From Siphonodentalium dalli (Eukaryota > Mollusca > Scaphopoda > Gadilida > Siphonodentaliidae), in contig CP136068.1 of assembly GCA_032622095.1 (NCBI GenBank), positions 136,345,989 through 136,409,988 on the forward strand: a DNA stretch of 64,000 nt. The letters run 5' to 3'. Every line of letters begins with the position of its first letter. Within the stretch, counting starts at the first letter, position 1. This document shows positions 32,717 through 45,068 of the stretch, piece by piece. The translations under genes were made by a program, and so were the position numbers. The notes beneath the pieces are model-generated. The model worked only from the letters and a program-made list of their open reading frames with translations, was not told the origin of the DNA and did not search any database.

Positions 32717-33734
32717 TTGTGACATTTACATGTATATTCGAAATTTAGCTTTTGATTGCTTTAAATCATGGATACATCTCGGTTGAAGTGGTAACCTTAA
32801 GACAGTGTTGGTGGTTAACGCAGTATTTATCAGAGTGACACCACTTTGCAGGTGATCAATTACTTTAAGGATAGCTGTGAGTGCTCTCGCTGTATTTTCC
32901 TCATGGTAATGACTGACCGTTCAGCACATTTTCAAACCTTTTTCTCGGGTGTACGCACACATGATCGCAGCAAGCATTGAGTAACTCCACACGCTATCTA
33001 ATGGTAGATGTAGATAATAAATCCCCATGTGCATCACATAGATACGATATATACATGTAGATACCTGGTGCATCATTACTCATCACCTCATGGGGGGTGT
33101 ATATATTCCCAGGTACATCTTTAGTTCTTTACTCTTCACTCTATAAATAAAATTTGTTGAGAGTGACACTTTAACTCTTCAGCCAATATAGAATTTCATG
33201 CAATTTTAAAGTAATGCCGTAGAAGTGTCAATTTTGAACAGGACAATTTTTTGGCTGTGCACTGGATTGCACAATCCCAAAGTTTCCACAATGACAGGGA
33301 AATAGTGTATTTGGCACTGTCAAATTCAACTATATTTGATAGGCCTAAATATACCTACAATAAATATGTAGAAACGTCACAATGTTTTGCGCATGTTCTC
33401 TTCAAACCCACCATCCCAGGTGACAGGTATATGGGTGGACATGTTGATTCAACATGTACGCATACCGTACATGTACATGTATGTAGTCGGTCAGATACTG
33501 GTAGCTTGTTAAAACCAGATGTTTGGGTCCTGCAAATATTTGATAAACAATTAGATTTATATATCACTGATGTAATGTTGTTCATTGAAATTTCAAGCAA
33601 AAAAAATAAAATGAAAAAAAAATACTAATAACAACTGTACCATGTTGCATCCAACCAACACCCAAACTACCCCCCCCCCAGCTCCTAGCTAAAGTTTTAG
33701 CCAGACTTTACAAAAGTTAACATTTTTTTTCAAT
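32717..33734. other. Unannotated stretch
   Basis: One ORF of 125 aa (33,251-33,628, +) contains a region encoded by ACATGTACATGT iterations and ends in a lysine run from poly-A. I see no domain and treat it as chance. Confidence 0.35.
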
Positions 33735-33958
33735 TTTCTGGGAAAAACACATGGCTGCTAACAGCAATCTTTGTTTGCACTCTTTGTATGACTAAATCCT
33801 TTGGCACACCCTACAGGCAACATCTCTCATCCAATCATCACCAAACATAATATGGATTCTCGGATTGACATCTACATGTAAATGAGAGATTACCATTCCC
33901 CCTCCCCCCCCCGAAATTCTGGTAAAAAAACATGGCAGCCATCTTGTTTTTATGTTTA
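33735..33958 (+). repeat. Degenerate hexamer-type monomer
   Basis: ACTCTTTGTATGACTAAATCC followed by TTTGGCACACCCTACAGG and later AAAAAAACATGGCAGCCATC follow the monomer plan of the elements at 22-25 kb and 31 kb, but are strongly diverged. A related degenerate pair lies at 36,020-36,460. Confidence 0.55.
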
Positions 33959-34018
33959 CCCATACCATAGTATGGTAAACATAGTGTCGTTGCCCGGATT
34001 GACCACTCGTCGTTCGTC

Positions 34019-34049
<31 letters not shown>

Positions 34050-34345
34050 CTGTCCGTAGACACTTTACGAGTAATGCGATAACTCAAACATTTTCTATCC
34101 GATCGAAACCAAATTTTGGTTTCTCAGCCCAAAATACAGATCGAGTTCGAATTTGGGTTTGATCTGAGTTTTTGTTACAGAGTTATGGCCCTTTTTCAAC
34201 TTAGAATTCACGCATTCTGCCATAACTCAAACATGGAACCAAATTTGGTATGTGAGTTTCACAGCCCAGAATGCAGATCGAGTCCGAATATGGGTTTGAT
34301 CCGATTAATTTTAAAGGAGTTATGACCCTTTTTCGAGGAAAAAAA
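33959..34345 (+). repeat. Degenerate repeat with GTCCGTCT lead and two ~140-bp units
   Basis: A CGTCCGTCTGTCTGTCCGTC microsatellite (34,014-34,056) precedes two similar units. Both have GATAACTCAAACAT / CATAACTCAAACAT, then CAGCCCA(A/G)AAT(A/G)CAGATCGAGT, GGGTTTGATC and GAGTTATG(G/A)CCCTTTTTC. The plan (pyrimidine-rich lead, then 'ATAACTC..GTTATGGCCC' units) recurs at 54,015-54,350. Confidence 0.65.
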
Positions 34346-36019
34346 ATTATTAAAAAAAATTCAATTTTGTTAGATTTAGCTCCTTGCTAAATTTAGCATA
34401 TACAAATATTAAATTTTGTTTTAACTTTAATAACAATAAAAAAAAATTAAATAATAAAAAAAAATTGACACTTCCATTCATTTTAGTTTTATACGATTAA
34501 TTAGGTGTGATATCCTGTTTTGAAAATATGAAGATTTTATTGCAGTAGTTTCATGTAATATAATGATATCAATAAATTACCATGTGATCATCCAACATCC
34601 AGAGTATATGAGAGGATTTTTATAGATGTTGTCATTCCAAGTGAAATCTGTTATGAAATGAGTGATGACATATGATACAGAGCTCTGGTGGATCAAGCAA
34701 GATAAACAACACTGGTGGCTGGCTGTTTGTTTATTCTAACTGTCAAATTGATTAATGGCAGCACAAGACTGGTGTTTTTCCTATTCTTGAAATTTCATTA
34801 CAGGGTGAGATAAGGGCCCCACTCACCTATATAAGTGTCTTCTAAATTCCATTAATTTGCTTCAAAAATAATTAAACCTTTCCAAGGTTTCCATAGACAC
34901 ATGCTATAATGTACATGGACTCTTCATCATATCTCTTAATATCTATTGGGTATCTTTGCATACTATTCACTTCTATCAATTTTGGTATTGACTGATTAAT
35001 TGATTTTTGAAAAATATATTAACCCTTCAGACACGTGCTTTCAATTTGAAATTAAAACAACAGCTGATATCCAATATGATTTATCTATGCAATGGGAAAC
35101 AGGCAGATAAATATACATGACTATTGTAAGTGATGACTTGTTTTGAAAATCAATATGGTAGATGTTAGTATTTCCAGGAACCTTATTTTCCCATTTGTTC
35201 ACATTTTCATGGTTGATTGAATTTTAGGGGCCACAGAGCACTTAGAAGATTAACATTGAAGGTTGTGGCTTTTAGTGCCCAAGCTACTTGTAAAACATTG
35301 TAATGTGTGAAACCATTCAAATGAGGGCTAACTTACTTTCTTTTATATGAACGATTTAGTGGTCATAAGGGCCAGCATCCCCATCATATTATGTCTGTAT
35401 AACATTATATAGATAATACTTTTGAATTGTATAAACTACATATAAATCATACACACCTGTTATGAAACACTTACTATTATTTAATACACAGGTCAGATCT
35501 GATCTTATATCTGTCCATGTTTGATAAACAAATAACTGGGGAGAATGGGGGAAGGGGGGGGGGGTAATTAAAGTACCATTTAAATACGAGATGGAATCCC
35601 CTACATATATGTCGTTCTAAGCAGTCTGGCTTGTCAACAATTATAATTTCTCTTTAGAAGTGAATAATAAATTTTGAATATCTGGCATGTCAAAAGTGGC
35701 AAATATAGGGATTTATCACTTTTGCTTCCAATGAGTTAACTTAAACTCCTAAACATGTCATCCGAAATCACTAAACCATTGGATCTCACAGTGAGAGGTC
35801 CTTGTGTGAATAGGGACATAGTTATGAGATTTAAAACTACTCCTCCCCAACCCAAATACTTTAACCCTTTCTTAAGACAAATTATTTGAGCTTTTGATTT
35901 CAAGTTGGGTACTGATATATGGATTAATTCCTGTGATCGTGTCTTTGACAAATTATCAGTTATGGCTAGTCGCTATCGCCAAGGTATGGGTTAAACATCT
36001 GCCGATCGTGATCGGCCTC
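34346..36019. other. AT-rich unannotated stretch
   Basis: About 1.7 kb, very AT-rich at its start (34,340-34,480). A poly-G run lies at 35,556-35,566. No gene, repeat or terminal structure recognised. Confidence 0.4.
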
Positions 36020-36460
36020 TCGTTACTCTTTGTGTTGACTAAATCCTTTAGCACACCCTACATGTAACATCTCTCATCTGATCGTCACAAAACTTCATAT
36101 GGATCTTCGGGGTGACATCTTGATGGGAGCTATCCATTTGTTGAGAATTCTGTTAAAAAAAACATGGCTGCCAGCGGCCATACTGGATTTCAAGCATGAA
36201 GTTCACAATTATTAGTGAAATGTTTTGAAAATTCACGGGTACTTGTATGTTTGGGATATCACCTCTAGATGGGAACTATTGAATTTAAACGATTTTCGAT
36301 GAAAAACATGGCCACTGGCAGGCATCTTGTATTTCACTCTTTGCATCACTAAATTCGTTGGCACACTCTGAAGGCCACAACCCTAATTCGATTGTCATCA
36401 AACTTAGTATGGATTCTCGAGGTGACCTCTAGATGGGAGATTATCATTGTTGACATACAA
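36020..36460 (+). repeat. Degenerate hexamer-type monomers
   Basis: At least two diverged units: GACTAAATCCTTTAGCACAC..AACATGGCTGCCAGCGGCCA and ATGGCCACTGGCAGGCATC..ACTCTTTGCATCACTAAATTC. They share the order of words with the intact elements but no terminal hairpins are seen. Confidence 0.55.
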
Positions 36461-36634
36461 ACATCCCCGCGGTTGTGGGGTTTCACACCTGTAGAGGTAC
36501 CACTATAATCAAAGTAATTGACTTGAAAAACGGGGTGGTACCCCGATAAAGACCATTGTATTGCTGGTAGTATACGGTATCCACAGCGGTATCAAGATGG
36601 TCAATGCGGTGGAGTTACGGTGCCAGAGGATCTC

Positions 36635-36840
36635 CATTGGGGGGGGGGGGGGTGTCCACTTCAGGAAATTTCAACACTACACCCCTCCCCATTGAATCCA
36701 AAAACACAAGTTTTGCATAATTCCATTTGCACCTCAATGCTCAGGCCTAATAACCTAGATATATTCATAAACCATGGTTCTATATACCCAGTATCAGAAC
36801 ATTCAGATATCTGAACCTGAAAATTCCATAAATACACAGA
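36635..36840 (+). repeat. Dispersed repeat, copy 1 (partner at 57.55 kb)
   Basis: ACAAGTTTTGCATAATTCCA, TTCATAAACCATGGTTCTAT and GAACATTCAGATAT occur in the same order and spacing as at 57,555-57,780. The segment follows a long G run (36,639-36,652). No coding content. Confidence 0.75.
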
Positions 36841-37721
36841 ACGACACGATGTGTAAATGGGTTTGTCAATACGACACGAGTGCTGTCGCAGAAGGATAAA
36901 GAAGCAAAATTGTCATAAATTGTTTGGAAATATTCAGGATATCATGCAGTATCAGATATGGGTTGGTTTAAATTTTATATTTAGGCGTCTAATATCTAGT
37001 GTGTGTAAGTTCTACAATCGCGTTAAGTGTTTTTGGCATTTACATGGCAATATGGGCCAGGGGGCTGATGGGCTGCAGTACCCCCCCCCCCCCTCTGAAT
37101 GATTTGCAAGCATAAAATGTGGGCAATTTTTGGGAGAATTGGTGGAACTTTCGGGCAAATCGCATGGTGCTTCGGGTGAATTTCTACATCTATACCTATA
37201 CTTCACATTATTTGTAGTCTATTATGCACCGTATATTCAATAATAATTATGGGACCAACTTATCCGGTTAGCAAATTTATTTGTTACAGAGTGGCTATTT
37301 TATCTCAGGCATAAAATGGCTTGATATTATATTATCTTATACCAGGCCACCATTCGTCACTGCGTGTTGAAATTTTTATAATTTTTCAAAGTCTAAATTA
37401 AATCACGATATGTAAATTAGATCCTATCTTCAGCAAAATACATGTAGCTTTACCTACCATATCGTAGCTGAAGTGTGCATGTAATATTCAGTTAATGCAA
37501 TGAATCATGAGTAGAACCTGGTTGAAATACTACTGTGTGGCGAGTCACACTCGTCTTCGAGCTATATTGAGGCCATGTACATGTATGCATGGTGCTATGA
37601 ACGGTTTGTATTGTGAATGGGTAAAATTATCTGCTCGTAAACCCTCATAGTAGACAATTTTATACCAGGTTCTATTCAGTTTTCAGAAATAGCTCGCAAT
37701 GGAAATTTGCATGGTACATGT
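36841..37721. other. Unannotated stretch
   Basis: No recognisable gene. A poly-C run lies at 37,080-37,093. Confidence 0.4.
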
Positions 37722-39116
37722 CAGGGTTTCCGCCAGGCCGGCTGCGGGTCCGTCCCACGGACCCATTCCCCTCGCAGATGATCTGTTTGATTCATACATG
37801 TACCAAAAGTCAGTAGCAATATGTCATAAAAAATTCGGCTGCAACGGGAGTTCGGGGGGTTAAACAGAATACTGGTGAAAAAGCGGGTCAATTGAGCACA
37901 GTGTGTTACCAGTACAGCGCAACCCTTTGTAATCAAAGCGTCAAAAACTACAACGTAATGTTTGGTGTGCATTGAAATAAGGACGTTATATACAGCGTAA
38001 TAAAGGGCGCGGTAACATCAAAGAATGTCGCACTGCTGAGTACGGATATTATTTTGCACGGGATTTCTGTGGTTGAAACTACTCACGCTCGGAGATCCCG
38101 TGCTATCGTACGATTACATAATTTGATCAGAGAATGCCGACTGAGTTAGACAGAGTAGGGATCGACATACGCCAACAGGCGGCCCCGGTTCTCCTACTAA
38201 AGGAGGTATCTACCTCCGAGATCCTGTGCTATCGTACTGTTATAAAACGGAACCTGTCCCAAATCAGTCTTTATAGCGGGAATTCATAGGGACAAAATCA
38301 TTCATTTGACACATACATGCATGGATGATAATCACAAAAAACAAGCCCACCCCCCCCCAACAATATGGAGCCTGGATAAAGTCAAAGTACGGTCAATAAT
38401 AGTTTCGTTGTCCAGCCTGGGTCCCCAAACACAAACAACGGCGCACATGTTCCCATTTCCCGCCAATATTTTATAACACGTTGGCTAAAACTCTATAGCA
38501 GCGGTCGTCAGTTGTTGGACTAATACAGACTATTGACAAGCTATGCGTTCCGAGTTTGAAAGATTTGGCTACCATTCGTATTTCGCCACTATAAATATCT
38601 CCTGCAAACAAACCCTGCAGTATATATGACGTCACAGTGCACAAATAGTTTTACGATTGACAGAATACATGGAAAAGTCAGTTTCATTTTCAAGGAAGCT
38701 ACTTGAAATTCTAGGAAATACTTAATTCAATTATCCCAGCTAGGTAGTATTGGACAATGCATAGATGCTTTTTTGTGTTTAGTTTCATTATACGGAATCT
38801 TATTGTCAGTTATAAATTTTTAAACACTGTAACTTGTAGCTTGATATAGTATTCAATCAGACGGCAGTCTTACGTGCGTAATTATATAATTAATTATCTG
38901 GATACCATCAACATAATTAATGCACCCACGGAAAATGATCGACTTGCGTAATATACGTAGCTTTGGATTGCTTTGTGGGACACTCAGGTGCAAGGAAATG
39001 GCTACTTTTCAATGTCAAATAACAAAATTTTCGCCCGACAGGACGAACCATGGTCGTCCCGTCGCGTTATGTGTTTCCCCAATACGGACTCATTAATTCC
39101 CCTTGGCGGAACCCTG
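37722..39116 (+). mobile_element. CAGGGTTTCCGCC-ended DNA transposon, copy B (non-autonomous)
   Basis: It starts CAGGGTTTCCGCCAGG (37,722) and ends CCTTGGCGGAACCCTG (39,116). Its reverse complement aligns end to end with 28,272-30,362 apart from the LINE insertion there. Shared blocks include GATCATCTGCGAGGGGAATG (reverse), GACGTCA, and the poly-C/poly-G tract near 38,350. The flanks both contain ACATGTA words, so a target duplication cannot be read unambiguously. No long ORF. Confidence 0.8.
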
Positions 39117-40435
39117 CATGTACATATTTGGTTAAGATTTTTTGGTCAAAGATGGTAGCCGGAAATTTGGTTTAAATAACCATCAGCGGCAGTGCTCTTG
39201 TTTTGTCTATCAGTCTCTCTGGATCACTTTATGTTTTACTTTTACCAACATTTCAGAGTTAAGAAATGACTAATATATATAGGGTCCTGATTCATATTGT
39301 TATTCTGATGAATCTTCCACACTGGACTTAAAGAACTAATAGTTGTATTAAATGATATTTCTAAGTCATGTGAATAAACCCCATGTTATGTAGACAAACA
39401 GTATGTGAAGAGTATGCAGTAAGCAAAACACTCATTTCCGCGGATACCCTATGCATTAGGTGAACTTTGGTTAGAAATTCCACCAAATTGTTTATAACAT
39501 AACAGTATAGCGCTAAATAATTTTAACCCTCACCTTTCAAGATTTCGGTGTTGAATGGGTCACTGTGAATCACTCTCCTGAAACATTTCCACGGTGTTGA
39601 GTGTTGTGCTTATCGCTCACTCTTTACATGCTTTATAATGTATATAAACCAACGTTCGACTGACACAATGTGTGTTTTGAGGATATGGCATTCATACTTT
39701 CATAGTATACCATTACTATATTCTTTACAACATGTTATAATTTCTTAACTTTTATTTCTAAATTATAATCTATAATGAAGGCCAACCGTGCCTTTAACCA
39801 GCAAGGTCCAAATGACATGGTTTCAGTAACAGGGCATGGCAGACATTTAATTTTTACCGGTATATGTCCATGAACTATAAACATCTATACAGTACCAATG
39901 ATACCAGATTTAAACTGGCACATTAATTAATGCGACTTGATAATATATATACTTCAAAGTATCAACCTGTGTGGGGTACAATTATCATTCACCTACATGT
40001 AGGCCTACATTGTATAATCTAATTGTATATTCTAATTTTATATCTACATGTGCATATCATGGACTTGGAAGGAGTAAACGTTCGGACACGTTATTATCAT
40101 ATTAATAAATGACAAACAGTCACTATGCCAGACTTGGATATTTTAGGTGTTGTCAGAGTAACAGATCATGAGTTGATAGAATGCAAATATTTCACTGATT
40201 GGCTTGGTGCACTGATGAAAAGTGTGATGACAGATATTTTCTACCCATTGATAGTCACATTAATGTTTGAGACAGTTGCTTGCTCTTTTTCCATGCACAC
40301 AATGATCTTGACTTTATTTATTTATTTCAGTTATACATTTCTTGAGGCTTCTTTCTGAAGGGTTTCATGAAGGATTTTTTTCACCCCACCACCCCATATG
40401 CAACATGTCATATAGCTTAATGTCATCTCCACTAT
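39117..40435. other. Unannotated stretch with one isolated repeat end
   Basis: AAGGCCAACCGTGCCTTTAA at 39,779-39,798 matches the right end of the TTAA element at 43,689 and may be a solo relic. The 77-aa ORF at 40,125-40,358 shows no domain. Confidence 0.4.
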
Positions 40436-41475
40436 AAAGGCCCATATGAGGTCCCAGTAACATAAAATATAGTGTTTTTGCAGTTGTAAAGATGGTGTAC
40501 TGATTGACTTAAAATTGGGTAAAAACCCATATTTTCATGTCATCAGCATCCCTGCCCCATGCAAGTATCTCGCCATCCTGTAGCTCTAGTGTAACATACT
40601 AAAGGGGCCTCTCCTGCACAGATACATACAATGTCCATGGTCATAAAAAGGGAATTAGGGGTTACATGGGGCCTGCTTCCCTCATGTGATGGGCCTACAT
40701 GTACATGTATATAGACTCGAAAATTTAAGAAAAAACATATTTCCTAATGCATATCAGCATACTTGCCCCATGAATGTGTGTCTCCACCGGAGCTCTAGTG
40801 TATTGATAAACGGAACATCTCCTGCACAGATATGTACAAGTTCCATGGTCATAAAAAGGGAATTAGGGGTCCCTGGGGGCTTGCTTCCCTCATATGGTGT
40901 ACATTTGGGGCATCTCCTGCACAGATACACACAATATCCATAGTCATAAAAAGGGAATTAGGAGTTACAGGGGGCCTGCTTCCCTCATGTACTGGGCCTA
41001 TATACATGTAGACTCGTAAATTAAAGAAAAGCCATATTTCCGATTAAATCCTGAAAAGTTACCCTTAATTCTGCTGTGGTTAAGGAGTCGATTACTTAGG
41101 GCATTAATGTACTTATTGACTTAAAATTGGGTAAAAACCCATATTTTGATGTCATCAGCATCCCTGCCCCATGTAAGTATGTCTCCATTCTGGAACTCTA
41201 GTGTATTTGAATAAAGGGGATATACCCCGCCGACCTTGCTCTGATGCATACAACATCCATGGTCATAAAAAGGGAATTAGGGGTTACAGGGGCCTGCTTC
41301 TCTCATGTGGTGGGCCTATATATAGACTCGAAAATGGAAGAAAAAACTTATGTTCTAATGTACATTGTATATCAACATCCCTGCACCATGAATGTCTGTC
41401 TGCACCCGGAGCTCTAGTGTAATTGATAAAAGGGACATCTCCTGCACAGATATATACAAGTTCCATATATATGGT
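40436..41475 (+). repeat. Tandem array of ~200-215 bp units
   Basis: Blocks such as CATAAAAAGGGAATTAGG (40,641; 40,851; 40,945; 41,265), ATCAGCAT(C/A)C(C/T)TGCCCCATG (40,545; 40,755; 41,155; 41,371), GAGCTCTAGTGTA and ATCTCCTGCACAGATA recur in order at about 210-bp spacing, with one unit partly deleted. ORFs over it are artefacts. Confidence 0.8.
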
Positions 41476-42465
41476 AATCTATGGAAAGTTCCTAGCCAAA
41501 GGGTTGATTCGATGAAGATTTCCAACAGTTGAAAGTATTGAAATAACAGTCAACTGTTGCAACATTCCAACCCAGTGGGTGCAAATTTATGTCCCATTTC
41601 TATTTGTGAATTCATGCATTCCTTATTGTCATAAAAATACATTTGAGGGCTCGCAAATTACGTTTACGTATAGTCATATTATGTATTATTAATTGTTTGT
41701 ATTCAATACAATGATCCGGTATTCATTCTGTGATATGCGGGTCCTGAGTACGTATAATTACGTAATTCTCAAACCGGGTTTAAGTTCCCTGCTTTAGCAC
41801 TCACTTATTTTGAGTAAATGATCACAGTCGCTTTACAAACTATTGTATTTTGGTAAAATGTTACCTTTTCTGGTGTGGACAGTTGTTAAGACGGTCTAAT
41901 ATCGGTTCATTTGTTAACCGGACAGGTTTCAATTCTGCGAAAACCGGCTTAATCATTGACATTTTCCATTAAATTGTGAAAATTCGAGAGTAGAAATTCA
42001 TGGCATGATCTGATTCTGATGTCGGCTGTAATCTGACATCATTCGACTCAGTGCTGATGTTGAAATAGACAGTGCTGTGACTATCAAAACACTGGCACAT
42101 TTACTGGCACTAGAGGATACAGATACAATTAACAATAACTTATATATGAACCACTATTGACAATAATAACAACGAGCAGCTATTAGAATGTTGTCAATCA
42201 TGACCTGTGTAACAGTGTTCTGATTGTTTGAAAGCACATGCATGTACATTTACATGAGAGGATATACATGTAGTGTAAGCACCAGTGTAATTCACAAGAG
42301 CTTCACTGTCAACAACAGCACTGTAAACAATGAACTGACGCCGCGCAGTGACGGGTGACCACATACCGGTATCTACAATTCCAACTTACAAGTACAACTT
42401 TACAATTACACTGACCAATTCATCCCGTGTTCAGTAATTTTCATTGAACGTGTGGATATGAGACA
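41476..42465. other. Unannotated stretch
   Basis: No gene recognised. It holds several short ACATGTAC-type words near 42,240-42,275. Confidence 0.4.
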
Positions 42466-42708
42466 TTGCCATCATTCGCCATGTTATCGTCAAATTATTA
42501 CGACAATTTACCGGGAATGCACTATTGGTTGGATGTTCTTATCAAACTATCTTTGGCTGACTCGCTGATATTGATACTAAGTGTCGTGATACCAGTACAC
42601 AATTTGATGCATCATGCTGTCAAATTTCATCGAAAAATGTGCGACTACATGAGAACATTGTCGCCAAGTCATAGCGCACAGTTATTATGGGATCTGCTGT
42701 TGTCTTGA
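42466..42708 (+). CDS. Hypothetical 80-aa ORF (doubtful)
   Basis: The ORF starts at ATG 42,466 (a second ATG follows at residue 6) and ends at a TGA at 42,708. It has one hydrophobic segment (roughly residues 24-45, rich in L, I and V) and a basic stretch after it, so it could be a small membrane peptide. I do not recognise it. It is not flanked by clear splice sites and may be chance. It lies outside recognised repeats, which is why it is listed. Confidence 0.15.
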   Translation: MPSFAMLSSNYYDNLPGMHYWLDVLIKLSLADSLILILSVVIPVHNLMHHAVKFHRKMCDYMRTLSPSHSAQLLWDLLLS

Positions 42709-42724
42709 AGTGTACTTTGCAAGT

Positions 42725-43135
42725 AGAAACGCTTATAAGCGTGTCGCTTGTGATATTATTGCAATATTATGCGCTTAATATCTCAATATTTTGCGCTTAA
42801 TATTGCGACATCTTGCGCTCAAAATTGTGACATTTAAATCAAGTTGTTGCTTCTTCTATATTGTTTATTGTATAAATAGAGACAATGTTTTAGATTTGTA
42901 TATAATTATAGTTGTAAATGCTACATGTATATGTACACTATATATACACTATATGCACAGTGTTTATATAATATAAATATAACACTATCGGGTCTGTATG
43001 TAATTTAGCGCGCTTAGTATCGCAATATTTGGCGTTCAATATCGCAACAATAAGCATGACAGATTTTTGGTATTGTGCTATAATCACGCCTTTTTCGAAA
43101 TTAAGCGCGTTCAATATCGCAATAAAGGTGCGCCT
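42725..43135. repeat. Iterated GCGCTTAATATYGCAATATT word in two blocks
   Basis: Left block (42,731-42,830) has ATGCGCTTAATATCTCAATA, TTGCGCTTAATATTGCGACA and TTGCGCTCAAAATTGTGACA. Right block (43,006-43,130) has GCGCTTAGTATCGCAATATT, GGCGTTCAATATCGCAACAA and GCGCGTTCAATATCGCAATA. About six copies of a ~20-bp word flank a 170-bp AT-rich centre. It could be an element with iterated ends. Class unknown. Confidence 0.65.
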
Positions 43136-43195
43136 TAAAATACCACTTATTCTGACTGGTAGTGTATTGTCATGATATACGGATTCACCTGTTAA

Positions 43196-43689
43196 AGGCA
43201 CGTGCGGCCTTAATTGTCGAAAATATTCATATTTGTTCCAAACACCGTAAACAGAAAAACATTAAAACGCATACAGTTCCGTTCATATATACCATGACCA
43301 TCGCGTAAACAGCATGTTATCACAAAGACCTACTATATTTTACCTAAACAAGAGCCTGATTGTGTTACAGAAGACAGCACAATGCTACTGGCTAATCACA
43401 CACAAATGGCATAAACGCTCTTTATTAGTTCCATATCAGGTATTCACCAACAAAGAACGCTCTTTATGTTTACCATCATAATATAAACAAACACCAGAAA
43501 AGTAACTTTTTATGCTTTTGTTTACATAACAATGGTCAAACAAATGACCATAACATACTGTTTATGCGATATTTCTTATTTGTATACGGACAAAGTCTAT
43601 CTACATTTTGATGTTCTTTCTGTTTGTGGCGGTTTTTGACGGGTGGAGATATTTTCACAGGATACCCACCGCAAAGGCCAACCGTACCT
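43196..43689. mobile_element. TTAA-flanked inverted-repeat element
   Basis: TTAA flanks both ends (43,192-43,195; 43,690-43,693). The terminal repeats AGGCACGTGCGGCCTT and AGGTACGGTTGGCCTT (reverse complement of the right end) pair with three mismatches. Internally, GCGTAAACAGCATGTTAT (about 43,304) is inverted at about 43,550 (ATAACATACTGTTTATGC). A TTAA target is shared by piggyBac and Kolobok elements; no transposase is present to decide. Confidence 0.7.
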
Positions 43690-43693
43690 TTAA

Positions 43694-44685
43694 AACAATA
43701 ACTGTGTTTACAAGTGACTGGACAATTTTACGTCTTACATGTTACCAAAAAGTATGCAATTAAGATGTTTTACTTTTACATGTACATAAATTTGAGTTTT
43801 AACTGTGAAACATGTAGCCTTGTTCTTTTTATGTCTTAAAAGGGTATGCCGATTCATGTTTTAGAATGGTCGAAATTAGTATTACTCGTAACTGAATAGT
43901 GATGGGTTTTATTGGGTTGGCTTATCAGCTATTACTAGTATCGTTTTTTTATTTACGGCAATAGTTTTACAGTAGTTAGTGAAAGGTGAACATATTACGC
44001 GTGCGCAGCCTTTTTCCGGATTAAATTCCACGAGGCAGATAACAAGTTTGATCCTCTGCAAACTGAAAAGTTTCATAATCATAAATTTTGTCTATCACTT
44101 TATGCATTGAGGATTTATATTTCATCAAAACTATGATCGTAATAGAAGAACTAAGATGTATTTTTCAGTTACGAATAATATTAGTTTCAACCATTCAAAA
44201 CACATGAATCGTAATGCCTCCCGGGAAATCATATTGTCACCATGGAAAACAGTCCACATGACAGTTAATCCTTATATTTATATACATTTAGCGAAAAAGC
44301 CACTTTTGTAAATGTATTTAAATCGAAAAGTGTATCGTAACAAAACCAGCCCAAAATATACCATAGCACCCTTGGCAAAAGTTAACAGGAACAATTTCTC
44401 TTTATATTGAAACCCGATGATTTATTAAGTCAATCCTGCGCGAGTCCAAATGCGCCCAAAACATTATGCGTTCGTCTTTCCCAAACCTATGACGCGTCGA
44501 TGTAATTATGAGCATGGTGTTATGAGCTGTTGCGCGTTCACCGAGAAATAACTGCAACTAGCCACGTGGGCGCCGACCAATCAGAATGCTGGATTTTGTG
44601 ATAATCACTTAGTATGTAAATATACGGTGTTGAACCGTAAAACATACAACGCTCTGACAGTTACTGGTTACAGTCTGCCAACTAC
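43694..44685. other. Unannotated stretch
   Basis: About 1 kb without recognisable gene or repeat. Confidence 0.4.
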
Positions 44686-45068
44686 TTAACCCTTTACCCA
44701 ACAGAAGGGCCCTGTTCCAATGCATTCTCTTATATATGCGAGTCGACCATAGGTCGCCTCGCATATATAAGAGAATGCATTGGCTTAACACATTAAAAAT
44801 TATAAAATTGTTAAAGAATGTAAGAAAAAATGGTAAAAAGTGTTAGGCCAATGCATTCTCTTATATATGCGAGGCGACCTATGGTCGACTCGCATATATA
44901 AGAGAATGCATTGGCACAGGGTATAACTGTAACTATCACAATGTGGTCAAAGAGCCGGTTCCAATGATATCCATATTTGTATGGTTCTATTGAGACAGAC
45001 CGAAGATATTTTAGGCTGTTGCAGCTTTATTTGGCCGGTTTTGGCCGGTTTGTTGGGTAAAGGGTTAA
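44686..45068. mobile_element. Nested palindromic element
   Basis: Outer arms TTAACCCTTTACCCAACA (44,686-44,703) and TGTTGGGTAAAGGGTTAA (45,051-45,068) are perfect 18-bp inverted repeats. Inside lie two ~66-bp palindromes, 44,718-44,784 and 44,847-44,914, each of the form CCAATGCATTCTCTTATATA..GCATTGG. The second is the reverse complement of the first: the centre CGACCATAGGTCG becomes CGACCTATGGTCG. The spacer also starts TTAACAC and ends GTGTTA. The palindrome pair is bounded by CCCTGT..ACAGGG. The inner part looks like a MITE dimer or fold-back inserted in the outer element. Confidence 0.8.

Noticed and set aside
33251-33628. 125-aa ORF, the longest outside known repeats on that side
   Set aside because: It includes ACATGTACATGT-encoded low complexity and a terminal lysine run from poly-A; no domain, no splice context.
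37722-39116. An 8-bp target duplication for copy B
   Set aside because: Both flanks contain ACATGTA palindromic words, so apparent matches depend on where the border is drawn.
40436-41475. Several ORFs of 73-85 aa with similar text
   Set aside because: They track the ~210-bp tandem units and change frame between them.
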